Shown one piece after another: positions 16,273 to 24,902 of a stretch of 64,000 bases of DNA (the first letter of the stretch is position 1; each line of letters starts with the position of its first letter). The stretch lies in the NCBI GenBank assembly GCA_002840735.1, contig PHBY01000003.1, positions 1-64,000 of the forward strand. Reading direction: 5' to 3'. Source of the stretch: Chloroflexi bacterium HGW-Chloroflexi-2 (lineage in GTDB: Bacteria; Chloroflexota; Anaerolineae; Anaerolineales; Anaerolineaceae). The notes under the pieces were generated by a model. It had not been told where the DNA came from and searched no databases. It worked only from the letters and a program-made list of their open reading frames with translations. The position numbers and the translations under genes were made by a program.

Positions 16273-17907
16273 ATGAAATCTGTACGATCAATGGTATTAG
16301 TCTCAAGCGATCCAGTCAGCATGGAGCGCGGTGCTGCACAGGTCTATGAAAACTTGAAAACTGAAATTGAAACATTAGGTTTATCGGATGAAATATCACT
16401 CTCAATGATTGGTGATGTCGGCAGGCATGATGCCTTACCTTTCGTTATTATTTATCCTGAAGCCACCATTTATGGCCCAGTAAAACCTGAAAATGCTCAA
16501 TATTTGGTAGAAGAACATTTATATAAGGGGCGTGTTGTTCCTGAATTACAGGCTTCTCATAAAGAATTAACCGGAAAAATTGCCTGGGTAAACGCCAGAA
16601 AAGGAACTTTGCCAGCAGAACAGCGAATTGTTCTCCAACGAGTAGGAATTATTGATCCAGAAAATATCGAAGAATATATCATCAATGATGGTTATCAAGC
16701 GTTAGGTAAAGTCCTTTCAGAAATGAGTCCAAGAGATGTCATTGAGGAAGTTAAATCATCCGGACTTCGTGGACGTGGTGGAGCTGGTTTTCCTACCGGA
16801 TTGAAATGGGGATTTGTTTCTGGCACACCGGCCAAGAAGAAATATGTTATTTGCAATGGCGATGAGTCTGAACCAGGCACCTTCAAAGATCGCCTGATTC
16901 TGGAAGGGGATCCCCACAGTATTATTGAGGCAATGTCTATTGCTGCTTATGCGGTGGGTGCCAATGAAGGTTTTATTTATATACGTGGTGAATATCTGCT
17001 TGCACAGGAACGGCTTAAGAAAGCTATAAAGCAAGCCTATGATTACGGAATCTTGGGTGAAAAAATCTTTGGCTCAGATTTCAATTTCGATATTCATGTT
17101 CACAGTGGTGCTGGAGCTTATATATGTGGCGAGGAAACTGCTCTCATTGAATCAATTGAAGGTAAAAGAGGTGAACCCAGAGCTCGCCCACCGTATCCCA
17201 CCACCCATGGTTTGTGGGGAAAACCAACACTCGTAAACAATGTTGAAACATTAGCGAATATCCCGGCGATTCTCCGCAATGGCGGAAAATGGTATCGAAG
17301 TTTTGGTACACCTTCCAGTCCAGGCACAAAAGTTTATACAATTTTGGGAAACGTCAATGTCACTGGATTAATTGAAGTACCCATGGGAATCACATTGCGA
17401 GAAGTGATTGCCATTTACGCCAAAGGGATGAAAAGAGACGTTAGCTTTAAAGTTGCTCAAACCGGTGGGTCCAGTGGTTCTATCATTCCAGCCAGTTTGC
17501 AGGATACACCGATGGACTTCGACTCGTTCCAAAACGCAGGTGTATCGTTAGGTTCTGGCGCATTATTGATATGTGATGAAAATACCTGTGTTTTAGACCT
17601 GGCAAAAGTTCTACAAAATTTCTTCAAAAAAGAGAGTTGTGGAAAATGTAATCCATGTCGTATCGGAAATGAAAGAGCTTATCAAATTTTGGAGAATATA
17701 TCTCAGGGAACTGGTACGATGCAGGATTTGGATGATCTGGCTATGATTAGCAAAAACCTTTTTGAGCTTTCAAATTGCGGTTTGGGGCAGACAGCTGGTT
17801 CACCAATTCGAGATATATTGAACCATTATAGAGCTGAAGTAGAAGCCCATATTAGATTAAAAGTTTGTCCATCCGGCGTATGTCCGATGAGTGGCAAAAG
17901 ATTATAA
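16273..17907 (+). CDS. hoxF: HoxF-like NADH-binding flavoprotein with a cysteine-free thioredoxin-like domain
   Basis: This 544-residue NuoF homologue should bind FMN, NAD(H) and one [4Fe-4S] cluster. The FMN/NAD site is of the classical NuoF type ([31 protein letters not shown]), and the cluster site is present (ESCGKCNPCRIG with a later SNCGLGQ). The N-terminal thioredoxin-like domain (residues 1-100) has no Cys at all; the CVDPEC pair of the neighbouring HndC is replaced by SSDPVS, so its [2Fe-2S] cluster is gone. The C-terminal double ferredoxin domain of HndC is also missing. GGAG precedes the start. It belongs with hoxE and the HoxU-like gene. Confidence 0.92.
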   Translation: MKSVRSMVLVSSDPVSMERGAAQVYENLKTEIETLGLSDEISLSMIGDVGRHDALPFVIIYPEATIYGPVKPENAQYLVEEHLYKGRVVPELQASHKELTGKIAWVNARKGTLPAEQRIVLQRVGIIDPENIEEYIINDGYQALGKVLSEMSPRDVIEEVKSSGLRGRGGAGFPTGLKWGFVSGTPAKKKYVICNGDESEPGTFKDRLILEGDPHSIIEAMSIAAYAVGANEGFIYIRGEYLLAQERLKKAIKQAYDYGILGEKIFGSDFNFDIHVHSGAGAYICGEETALIESIEGKRGEPRARPPYPTTHGLWGKPTLVNNVETLANIPAILRNGGKWYRSFGTPSSPGTKVYTILGNVNVTGLIEVPMGITLREVIAIYAKGMKRDVSFKVAQTGGSSGSIIPASLQDTPMDFDSFQNAGVSLGSGALLICDENTCVLDLAKVLQNFFKKESCGKCNPCRIGNERAYQILENISQGTGTMQDLDDLAMISKNLFELSNCGLGQTAGSPIRDILNHYRAEVEAHIRLKVCPSGVCPMSGKRL

Positions 17908-17944
17908 GTAATGAATTTTTATAATTGAACGAAGGAGAAACGCT

Positions 17945-19876
17945 ATGTATCAACTCAAAATAGATGATAAAGAAATAGAAGTGCCGGAAGGAACAACCGT
18001 TTTAAAAGCAGCAGGTATGGCTGGAATTGAAATTCCAACCTTATGTAATCACCCTGCACTTGAACCTTATGGTGGCTGTCGTTTATGCCTGGTAGAAATT
18101 GAAGGTGCTCGCACCTTACAACCAGCCTGTACGCTTCCTGTTTCTGACAAAATGGTGATCAAAACTCAAACAGAAAAAGTCAAAGATGCAAGAAAATTTA
18201 TCCTTTCTATGATCTTCAGTGAAAGAAACCATTTCTGCCCATATTGCCAGGTTAGTGGCAGTGATTGTGAATTACAGAATGCAGCTTACAGAGAAGGAAT
18301 GACACATTGGCCAATACAACCAAATTGGCAACCCTATCCTGTTGATGCCTCCCATCCATATTTTGTTTTAGAACACAACCGTTGCATTCTTTGCCGTCGT
18401 TGTGTGCGTGCATGTGCAGAGTTGGTTGGTAATTTCACACTTGGTATGGAAGAACGAGGAGCAAATACCTTATTGGTCGCCGACCTGGGAGTGCCATTAG
18501 GTTCTAGTTCCTGCATCTCATGTGGCGTCTGTGTGCAGATCTGCCCAACCGGTGCATTAATTGATCGCTGGAGCGCTTATCGTGGTCAGGAAAAAGATGT
18601 ATCTTCAACAAAGACGATTTGTCTTGGATGTTCAATTGGTTGTGGCATTGAGGTTTTACATCGTGATAATAACCTGATCAAAATCAACGGGGATTGGGAT
18701 GCCGAAATCAGTGGAGGTGTGCTTTGTGATGTAGGGCGATTTATCCCGATGGATGAAAAACGCAATCGACTGGTTACCCCCATGGTTCGAAAAGATGGCG
18801 CATTAAAAGCCGTAACATGGGATGAAGCATTATCCGTTGTGATGGAAAATTTCAAACCATTCATTAATAAAAAAGAAAACGGAATAGCAGCGATTGCCTC
18901 TACCAGATTACCTGCTGATGTGCTCTATTATTACAAACAAATCTTTGAAGAAATATTAGGCAGTAATATGGTCACCAGCACCGAAGAAGGACGCTACACT
19001 AAAGTTTTATCTGAATTTGCGGAAGATAAAGGTCCTTTCGAATCGAAATTATCTGAAATTCACAAAGCAGACACAATCATGACAATTGGTTTGGACCTGA
19101 CAAAGGATCATCAGGTTGCCGGCTTTTTCATCAAAAGGTTGATACCTGCAGGTACAAAGGTAATACCAGTCAGTTATGAATCCAGTGGTATGGATGCCTT
19201 TACACCTCATTCAATGATCATCGAACGAAATCAAGATCTTGCCTTTATTCAGGCATTAGATGCAGCTCTCACTGGTGTAGATAGTAGTCAATTTGCTGAA
19301 AAATCAGGCATCTCCACTCAGGAAATTACCGAAATTGCAAAATTGTTGGATAGCTCCAAAAATCTTGTAATTGTTTATGGAACCGACTTTGAAGCCAAAC
19401 AAAAAAGAGAAACTGTGCAATCATTGCTGAAACTTGCAAAGAAACTCAATGCAAAACTCATCAGCCCCAAAGGCAAAGCGAACAGTCTGGCTGCTGAGCA
19501 GTTGAAATTAAACAAACCATTTAATGTTAATGGTCATAATGCTGCTTATGTTGCCCTTGGTGATGAAGATCCTTCTCAGGCAATTATTAAGAAATTGGAG
19601 AATGTTCCATTCCTGGTAGTCCAGGCCAGTTATCATTCTGCGCTCACAGCAAAAGCAGATGTAGTGTTACCCGTGACCAACTGGTTGGAACAGAGTGGAT
19701 ATTACATCACTTGTGATGGACAGGTACAATTGGCAAATAAATCCTTACAATCTCCTGTTGATGTGAAAACGAATAAAGAAGTAGTGCTGTCAATTGCCGA
19801 CCGACTGAAAATTATTGTTAATCCAGTTTGGGATAAGGCTGTCAAATTAGAAAAATCTGTCGTCGAAATTGAATAA
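17945..19876 (+). CDS. HoxU/HydA-like Fe-S subunit with vestigial NuoG molybdopterin domain
   Basis: This 643-residue electron-wire subunit joins the flavoprotein to the [NiFe] dimer. In order it has a [2Fe-2S] domain (C34, C45, C48, C62), a His-Cys3 [4Fe-4S] site (H96, C98, C101, C108), two [4Fe-4S] clusters (C147-C157 and C190-C200 sets), a further NuoG-type [4Fe-4S] site (C226, C229, C233, C261), then about 370 residues of molybdopterin-oxidoreductase fold. That last part has no catalytic Cys/Sec site and is shorter than in NuoG, so it is probably structural. HoxU of cyanobacterial hydrogenases stops near residue 240; this form is closer to NuoG. Good GGAG ribosome site; 31 bp before the small subunit gene. 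Confidence 0.9.
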   Translation: MYQLKIDDKEIEVPEGTTVLKAAGMAGIEIPTLCNHPALEPYGGCRLCLVEIEGARTLQPACTLPVSDKMVIKTQTEKVKDARKFILSMIFSERNHFCPYCQVSGSDCELQNAAYREGMTHWPIQPNWQPYPVDASHPYFVLEHNRCILCRRCVRACAELVGNFTLGMEERGANTLLVADLGVPLGSSSCISCGVCVQICPTGALIDRWSAYRGQEKDVSSTKTICLGCSIGCGIEVLHRDNNLIKINGDWDAEISGGVLCDVGRFIPMDEKRNRLVTPMVRKDGALKAVTWDEALSVVMENFKPFINKKENGIAAIASTRLPADVLYYYKQIFEEILGSNMVTSTEEGRYTKVLSEFAEDKGPFESKLSEIHKADTIMTIGLDLTKDHQVAGFFIKRLIPAGTKVIPVSYESSGMDAFTPHSMIIERNQDLAFIQALDAALTGVDSSQFAEKSGISTQEITEIAKLLDSSKNLVIVYGTDFEAKQKRETVQSLLKLAKKLNAKLISPKGKANSLAAEQLKLNKPFNVNGHNAAYVALGDEDPSQAIIKKLENVPFLVVQASYHSALTAKADVVLPVTNWLEQSGYYITCDGQVQLANKSLQSPVDVKTNKEVVLSIADRLKIIVNPVWDKAVKLEKSVVEIE

Positions 19877-19907
19877 TGTCTACCGGTAGAAATGAGGTAA
19901 AAAAATT

Positions 19908-20447
19908 ATGAGTAAACCAAAAGTTGCAACCGACTGGATGGCAGGATGTGCTGGGTGTCACATGTCTTTGCTGGACATAGATGAAAGATTACTACAAGTT
20001 TTAGAGCTGATTGATTTACGTGCTTCACCGATAACTGACTTAAAAGAAGCAGATGAATCGGGTGTGGTTGTCGGTGTCCTGGAAGGTGGCATCAATAACA
20101 CAGCCAATGAACATCAAGCTAAGTTAATGCGCTCACGCTGCAAAATTCTCGTTGCCTTAGGTGATTGTGCAGTGTTTGGTGGTGTCCCTGCCATGCGGAA
20201 TTTCTTCACCATTGAAGAATCCTTAAGAAGAGCATACATAGAGACGGAAAGCACTGTGGATGGATTCATCCCAACGGATCCTGAGTTGGCAGTACCCACC
20301 CGTGTTCGAGCTGTATCAGAAGTCGTTCTTGTGGATATTCACGTACCTGGCTGCCCACCCAGTGCAGACGTGATTTTCCATGTGTTGTCTGAGTTGGCAC
20401 AGGGTAGAATTCCAGAAATCAAAGACGAAAACCTTCATTGGCATTAG
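19908..20447 (+). CDS. hoxY: [NiFe] hydrogenase small subunit (HoxY-like, group 3)
   Basis: This 179-residue protein carries the cluster proximal to the NiFe site. The ligands are C14-x2-C17 (MAGCAGCHMSLLD), C87 (LGDCAVFGG) and C149 (VPGCPP). It is the short form, without twin-arginine signal or the extra C-terminal cluster domain of membrane hydrogenases, so the enzyme is cytosolic and belongs with group 3 (HoxY, HydS). It lies 31 bp after the HoxU-like gene and 9 bp before the large subunit. Confidence 0.93.
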   Translation: MSKPKVATDWMAGCAGCHMSLLDIDERLLQVLELIDLRASPITDLKEADESGVVVGVLEGGINNTANEHQAKLMRSRCKILVALGDCAVFGGVPAMRNFFTIEESLRRAYIETESTVDGFIPTDPELAVPTRVRAVSEVVLVDIHVPGCPPSADVIFHVLSELAQGRIPEIKDENLHWH

Positions 20448-20456
20448 GAGAAAATA

Positions 20457-21887
20457 ATGGTAGCGCAAAAAATAACAATCGAACCTGTAACCCGTATTGA
20501 AGGGCATGCAAAAATCACCATTCACATGAAAGAAGATAATCAGTCCGTTGACCATGCTTATTTGCATGTGAACGAGTTCCGTGGATTTGAGAAATTCTGT
20601 GAAGGTAGAATGGTTTTTGAAATGCCATTAATCACCCCGAGAATTTGCGGAATTTGCCCTGTCAGCCACCATTTAGCGGCTGCTAAAGCTGGTGATGCCG
20701 TATTAGGTGCTCCTCCACCACGACCTGCATCACTATTGCGTGAATTAATGCATATGGGTCAGATTATCCAGTCGCATGGTATGCATTTCTTTGAATTAGC
20801 TGGTCCTGACCTATTACTTGGTTTCGATGCCGATCCGGCGATTCGAAATGTCGTTGGACTGGTTCAGAATGCTCCCGATATAACGGTTAAAGCCGTCCAA
20901 TTACGGAAATATGGACAGGAAATAATCCGAATCCTGGGTGGACGTCGTATTCATCCCACATTTGCCGTTCCAGGTGGTGTCAATAAAGCCTTAAGCGCAG
21001 CCGATCGAGATTTGATTCTTACAGGATTGGATCAGGCAATCGAGACAACCCAAATAGCAATTTCCATCATGAAAGATTGGGCAGCAAAAAACATGGAAGA
21101 TATCCAGAAATTTGCGGTTTTCCCAACCGGTTATTTTGGTTTGATTACGGAAGAGAACGGTCTTGAACTTTATGATGGTAATTTGCGCTTAATCGGTAGC
21201 GATGGAGAACAATTGGAACGGTTCCCGGCATCTAATTATCTCGATTTTATTGGTGAACATGTTGAGAATTGGTCGTACTTGAAATTCCCCTTTTACAAAA
21301 AATTAGGATGGCCGGATGGAGTTTATCGAGTCGGTCCATTAGGACGATTGAACATTATTGACAAAATCGACACGCCTCTTGCCAATGAAGAATTCAAAGC
21401 TTACAGGCAAATCAATGGAGGAAAACCGATAGAAAATACGCTGTATTACCATTACTCCAGATTGATTGAGACTTTATTTGCAGCCGAACGTGTTAAAGTC
21501 CTGTTGGACGACCCTGATATCCTTTCAAAAGATATACTCAATACCCGCCACAACTTCCAGGGTGAAGGTGTCGGTGTTATCGAAGCACCTCGTGGAACAT
21601 TAATCCATCATTATTGGGCAAATGAAAATGGTCAGATTCAGAAATTAAATCTGATTGTCTCAACAGGCCATAATAACTATGCCATGAGCAAAGCAGTCGA
21701 TATGGTTGCAAAGACCTATGTAAAAGGACCTGAGATTCACGAAGGTTTACTCAATCGGGTTGAAGCAGCTGTGCGTGCGCATGACCCATGTTTATCCTGT
21801 TCCACACATGCAGTTGGACAAATGCCCATGATCATTGATGTTGTCGATGCTGCTGGTACAACCATCCAGACTTTAAAGCGCGAATAG
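20457..21887 (+). CDS. hoxH: [NiFe] hydrogenase large subunit (HoxH-like, group 3)
   Basis: This 476-residue catalytic subunit splits or makes H2 at a Ni-Fe(CN)2CO centre. The four metal ligands are visible as R-x-CGIC (C64, C67) near the N-terminus and DPCLSC (C445, C448) near the C-terminus. After H451 comes a 25-residue tail (starting AVGQMP), the peptide normally cut off by a dedicated protease after nickel insertion; such a protease gene follows 3 bp later. The motifs and size match HoxH/HydL of soluble NAD-linked hydrogenases. GGAG precedes the start. Maturation should depend on the hyp genes at 28.5-34.3 kb. Confidence 0.95.
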   Translation: MVAQKITIEPVTRIEGHAKITIHMKEDNQSVDHAYLHVNEFRGFEKFCEGRMVFEMPLITPRICGICPVSHHLAAAKAGDAVLGAPPPRPASLLRELMHMGQIIQSHGMHFFELAGPDLLLGFDADPAIRNVVGLVQNAPDITVKAVQLRKYGQEIIRILGGRRIHPTFAVPGGVNKALSAADRDLILTGLDQAIETTQIAISIMKDWAAKNMEDIQKFAVFPTGYFGLITEENGLELYDGNLRLIGSDGEQLERFPASNYLDFIGEHVENWSYLKFPFYKKLGWPDGVYRVGPLGRLNIIDKIDTPLANEEFKAYRQINGGKPIENTLYYHYSRLIETLFAAERVKVLLDDPDILSKDILNTRHNFQGEGVGVIEAPRGTLIHHYWANENGQIQKLNLIVSTGHNNYAMSKAVDMVAKTYVKGPEIHEGLLNRVEAAVRAHDPCLSCSTHAVGQMPMIIDVVDAAGTTIQTLKRE

Positions 21888-21890
21888 GTT

Positions 21891-22433
21891 ATGCCTGAAA
21901 ATAAAGCACATCCTTCAAAGCGTGAAGATTTTGAACACGCTTTGAAGGATATTCCCAAAACATTACTCGTCGGATATGGAAATCCGGATCGTGAAGATGA
22001 CGGCGTTGCCTGGCACATCTTACGAGGGGTGGCAGATTTTTTCGGTTTGACCATTCCAGAACCTCTGGATGAAGATTTGATTAAGGTAGATGAAAATTTA
22101 CATTTCCTTTTCGATTTACAATTGATACCGGAAATGACTTATGATATGGCTCAATATTCCAGATTATGTTTTGTGGATGCACATACGGGTGCCCTGAAAA
22201 ATGACCTTAATATCCAGATCTTGGATAGGAAATTTCAAAACTCCCCTCTCACCCATCACATGACCCCACAAACAATTCTTTCAATTCTTGAACAGACTTT
22301 CAACCACAGTCCAGAAGCTATTTTAGTTTCAGTGCGAGGATTTCAATTTGGTTTTGAAAATTTTCTTTCTCCCAGAACCAAAAAACTGGCTACAGAAGCC
22401 ATTGAAAAAATCTCCCAATGGATCATAAGCTGA
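21891..22433 (+). CDS. Hydrogenase maturation protease (HoxW/HyaD-like)
   Basis: This 180-residue protein is a HyaD/HybD-type endopeptidase that removes the C-terminal tail of the large subunit. It begins with the family motif VGYGNPDREDDGVAW (metal-sensing Asp/Glu) and has the second acidic site in VDAHTG and the His in LTHHMTPQ. A 22-residue polar N-terminal extension precedes the core. It starts 3 bp after the large subunit stop and is followed by a terminator, so it is the last gene of the hydrogenase operon. Confidence 0.9.
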   Translation: MPENKAHPSKREDFEHALKDIPKTLLVGYGNPDREDDGVAWHILRGVADFFGLTIPEPLDEDLIKVDENLHFLFDLQLIPEMTYDMAQYSRLCFVDAHTGALKNDLNIQILDRKFQNSPLTHHMTPQTILSILEQTFNHSPEAILVSVRGFQFGFENFLSPRTKKLATEAIEKISQWIIS

Positions 22434-22464
22434 TTTAATTTAAATTTTTTCTCAAAATTTAAGA

Positions 22465-22493
22465 AAAACCTCCTTACCCATTCAGGAGGTTTT
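22465..22493 (+). terminator. Terminator of the hydrogenase operon
   Basis: A 10-bp perfect stem, AAAACCTCCT / AGGAGGTTTT with a 9-base loop, lies 32 bp after the protease stop. The T run is short (TTTT) but the stem is strong. It separates the hydrogenase and formate dehydrogenase operons. Confidence 0.75.
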
Positions 22494-22547
22494 GTCATTG
22501 AAAAATAGTGATTAACATTTTTTATTCCCGTTAAAAAAATATGTTAT

Positions 22548-22564
22548 ATTCTATCCTATAGAAT
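22548..22564. promoter_or_regulatory. Inverted repeat before the formate dehydrogenase operon
   Basis: ATTCTAT-CCT-ATAGAAT is a perfect 7+7 dyad within the AT-rich leader, overlapping -10-like TATATT (22545-22550). It may be an operator; I do not recognise the regulator. Confidence 0.4.
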
Positions 22565-22597
22565 TTATCTTATTTATCCAAAAATTTTTAGTATTAA

Positions 22598-22619
22598 ATC
22601 AATATCTCAGAATATTGAT
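22598..22619. promoter_or_regulatory. Second inverted repeat before the formate dehydrogenase operon
   Basis: ATCAATAT-CTCAGA-ATATTGAT is a perfect 8+8 dyad, 62 bp before the start of the NuoE-like gene. Its TCAATAT arm also occurs in the dyad between sufC and the SufR-like gene, but the arm spacing differs (6 here; 10 there with longer arms), so a shared regulator is only a possibility. Confidence 0.4.
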
Positions 22620-22680
22620 CAAAAAACAATTTAACCCTGATTTTTTCTACTTATAAATCTATCAAGAAAAGGAATTCGTT

Positions 22681-23238
22681 ATGGAAGATCAGTCATCGAA
22701 ACAGACATATGGATTAAGTACTCCCTCAATGCATCTATTACTCAATGAATTTCCGCTCAATCAAGTTGAATCCCGTGAAATTATTGATAAGATTTTACTC
22801 TCCTTTAAGGATGTGCCTGGTGGTTTAATGGTCATTCTTAATGAGATCCAAAGCCAGATTGGATATATTTCCCAGCCTATACAAGAGTATATATCTGCGA
22901 TATTAAACATACCCGTCAGCACAATCACCGGGGTTGTAAGTTTTTATTCCTTCTTCACCACCAAACCTAGAGGAGATCACACGATTAAGTTCTGTATGGG
23001 AACCGCGTGTTATGTTGGAGGAACTCCGCAGCTCATGCGTAAAGCAGAACAAATTCTGGATATTCAGACGGGTGATACAACACCTGATAACCACATAACT
23101 ATGGAAGTTTGCCGTTGTGTAGGTTCTTGCAGCCAGGCCCCGGTTGTTGTGGTTGATGAACAACTCTATGGACGTGTTCGCCCCAGTAAGATACCACCAT
23201 TAATTCGCGAGATTATGAAAACGTACGAAGATTCTTAA
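22681..23238 (+). CDS. NuoE-like [2Fe-2S] subunit of the formate dehydrogenase
   Basis: This 185-residue protein has the NuoE fold with C105-x4-C110 ([12 protein letters not shown]) and C146-x3-C150 ([11 protein letters not shown]) as [2Fe-2S] ligands. It is clearly a paralogue of hndA at 12429, with an extra N-terminal stretch of about 15 residues. It should pass electrons to or from the NuoF-like flavoprotein encoded 14 bp downstream. AAAGGA precedes the start. First gene of a three-gene operon with its own promoter region and terminator. Confidence 0.9.
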   Translation: MEDQSSKQTYGLSTPSMHLLLNEFPLNQVESREIIDKILLSFKDVPGGLMVILNEIQSQIGYISQPIQEYISAILNIPVSTITGVVSFYSFFTTKPRGDHTIKFCMGTACYVGGTPQLMRKAEQILDIQTGDTTPDNHITMEVCRCVGSCSQAPVVVVDEQLYGRVRPSKIPPLIREIMKTYEDS

Positions 23239-23252
23239 GGAGCATTTTTCAT

Positions 23253-24902
23253 ATGACAAAAATTACCAGTCTAAATCAACTTATAAATCTTCAAGAACAA
23301 ATTATTGAAAAAAAACGGGATGAAATTACCTCTCATCCTGGTAAAAGTTGGGGACCAGAAAAATTTGCTCCTCAAGCACTTAAAGAGGATCAGGAACTGG
23401 ATGCTCCCCGTGGAAAAGAAATCAGGGTTGTTCTACGAAACTGTACGCTGATAGATCCAGAAAGCCTGGATGACTATATATCTGAAGATGGTTATCAGGC
23501 TTTGGCAATGGTATTGGAACAAAATACTCCTGAGCAGGTCATCGAAACAATCGCTCAATCTGGATTACGAGGTCGCGGTGGCGCAGGTTTCCCAACCGCA
23601 AAAAAATGGGAACTTACCAGAAATAATCCTGGGACACAAAAATTTATCATTTGTAATGCAGATGAAGGTGACCCGGGTGCTTTTATGAACCGCAGAGTCC
23701 TGGAAGGAGACCCTCATTCAGTTCTGGAAGGTATGGCAATTGCTGCTTATGCAATCGGCGCACAGCAAGGTTATGTTTACTGCCGGGCTGAATACCCCAT
23801 TGCTGTAAGAACCCTCATTCATGCAATCCAACAAGCGCAGGATTATGGTATCCTGGGAAACAATATTTTTGGAAGCGATTTTTCCTTCAACATAGAATTG
23901 AGAATGGGTGCAGGAGCATTTGTATGTGGTGAGGAAACAGCTTTAATCGCCTCCATTGAAGGAAAACGCGGTGAACCACGTCCCCGTCCTCCTTTCCCGG
24001 CAGTTTCAGGGCTTTGGGGAAAGCCAACCAGTATTAACAATGTCGAAACCTTTGCGAATATTCCTCAAATCATTCTCACAGGTCCAGAATGGTTTGCCAG
24101 TATGGGGACCGAAAAAAGCAAGGGCACAAAAACTTTTGCTCTGGCAGGTGATGTTAACCATACTGGTTTAATCGAAGTGCCTTTAGGTATCACATTGAGA
24201 GAAATTGTTTATGATGTGGGTGAAGGAATTAAGAAAAACAAAGGATTGAAAGCTATTCAAACTGGTGGACCAATGGGGGGGTGCATACCCGCCAGTATGA
24301 TTGATTTACAGGTGGACTATGAATCATTAACTGCCGCTGGTTCCATGATGGGATCTGGTGGCATGATTGTCATGGATGAAGATACCTGTATGGTTGATAT
24401 CGCACGCTTTTTCATGGAATTCACCAAGGAAGAAAGTTGTGGGAAATGTACACCCTGCCGCGTAGGCACGTATAGTATGCTCCAGATTCTCAATCGGATC
24501 TGTCAGGGAGAGGGTGTTGAAGGTGACATCGAAGAACTAGAACGATTGAGCAAAGTTATGAAAGTTCATAGTCTTTGTGGTCTGGGGCAAGGTGCGCCAA
24601 ATCCAGTCATCAGTACGATCAAACATTTTCGCGCAGAATACGAAGCGCACATTTATGATAAACACTGCCCAGCAAAAGTTTGCAAGGCATTAATTCACTA
24701 TGAAATCATTAAAGATAGTTGTACGGGTTGTACCTTTTGCGCGAAAAATTGTCCGGTCGGTGCAATCTCCGGTGAACGCAGGAAACCACATGAGATTGAT
24801 CAGGAAATCTGTATTCAATGTGGGATTTGTTTTCAAACATGCAACTTCAATGCAATCGAAATATTACCTGGAAAAGTCCAATTGGTAGGAGAGCATTCAT
24901 GA
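23253..24902 (+). CDS. HydB-type FMN/NAD-binding flavoprotein of the formate dehydrogenase
   Basis: This 549-residue NuoF homologue has the same core as hndC at 13932: FMN/NAD site ([26 protein letters not shown]), [4Fe-4S] ligands ([13 protein letters not shown], later SLCGLGQ) and the C-terminal double ferredoxin domain ([12 protein letters not shown] and [12 protein letters not shown]). It lacks the N-terminal thioredoxin-like domain; its first 55 residues are a short helical extension instead. The HndC-type ferredoxin domain points to electron bifurcation between NAD(H), ferredoxin and formate. Its stop overlaps the start of the catalytic subunit gene as ATGA, so the two are translationally coupled. 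Confidence 0.93.
   Translation: MTKITSLNQLINLQEQIIEKKRDEITSHPGKSWGPEKFAPQALKEDQELDAPRGKEIRVVLRNCTLIDPESLDDYISEDGYQALAMVLEQNTPEQVIETIAQSGLRGRGGAGFPTAKKWELTRNNPGTQKFIICNADEGDPGAFMNRRVLEGDPHSVLEGMAIAAYAIGAQQGYVYCRAEYPIAVRTLIHAIQQAQDYGILGNNIFGSDFSFNIELRMGAGAFVCGEETALIASIEGKRGEPRPRPPFPAVSGLWGKPTSINNVETFANIPQIILTGPEWFASMGTEKSKGTKTFALAGDVNHTGLIEVPLGITLREIVYDVGEGIKKNKGLKAIQTGGPMGGCIPASMIDLQVDYESLTAAGSMMGSGGMIVMDEDTCMVDIARFFMEFTKEESCGKCTPCRVGTYSMLQILNRICQGEGVEGDIEELERLSKVMKVHSLCGLGQGAPNPVISTIKHFRAEYEAHIYDKHCPAKVCKALIHYEIIKDSCTGCTFCAKNCPVGAISGERRKPHEIDQEICIQCGICFQTCNFNAIEILPGKVQLVGEHS

Noticed and set aside
14339-17341. Several long open frames antisense to the hydrogenase flavoprotein genes
   Set aside because: They lack ribosome sites, have biased composition, and lie opposite strongly conserved coding sequence; they are shadows.
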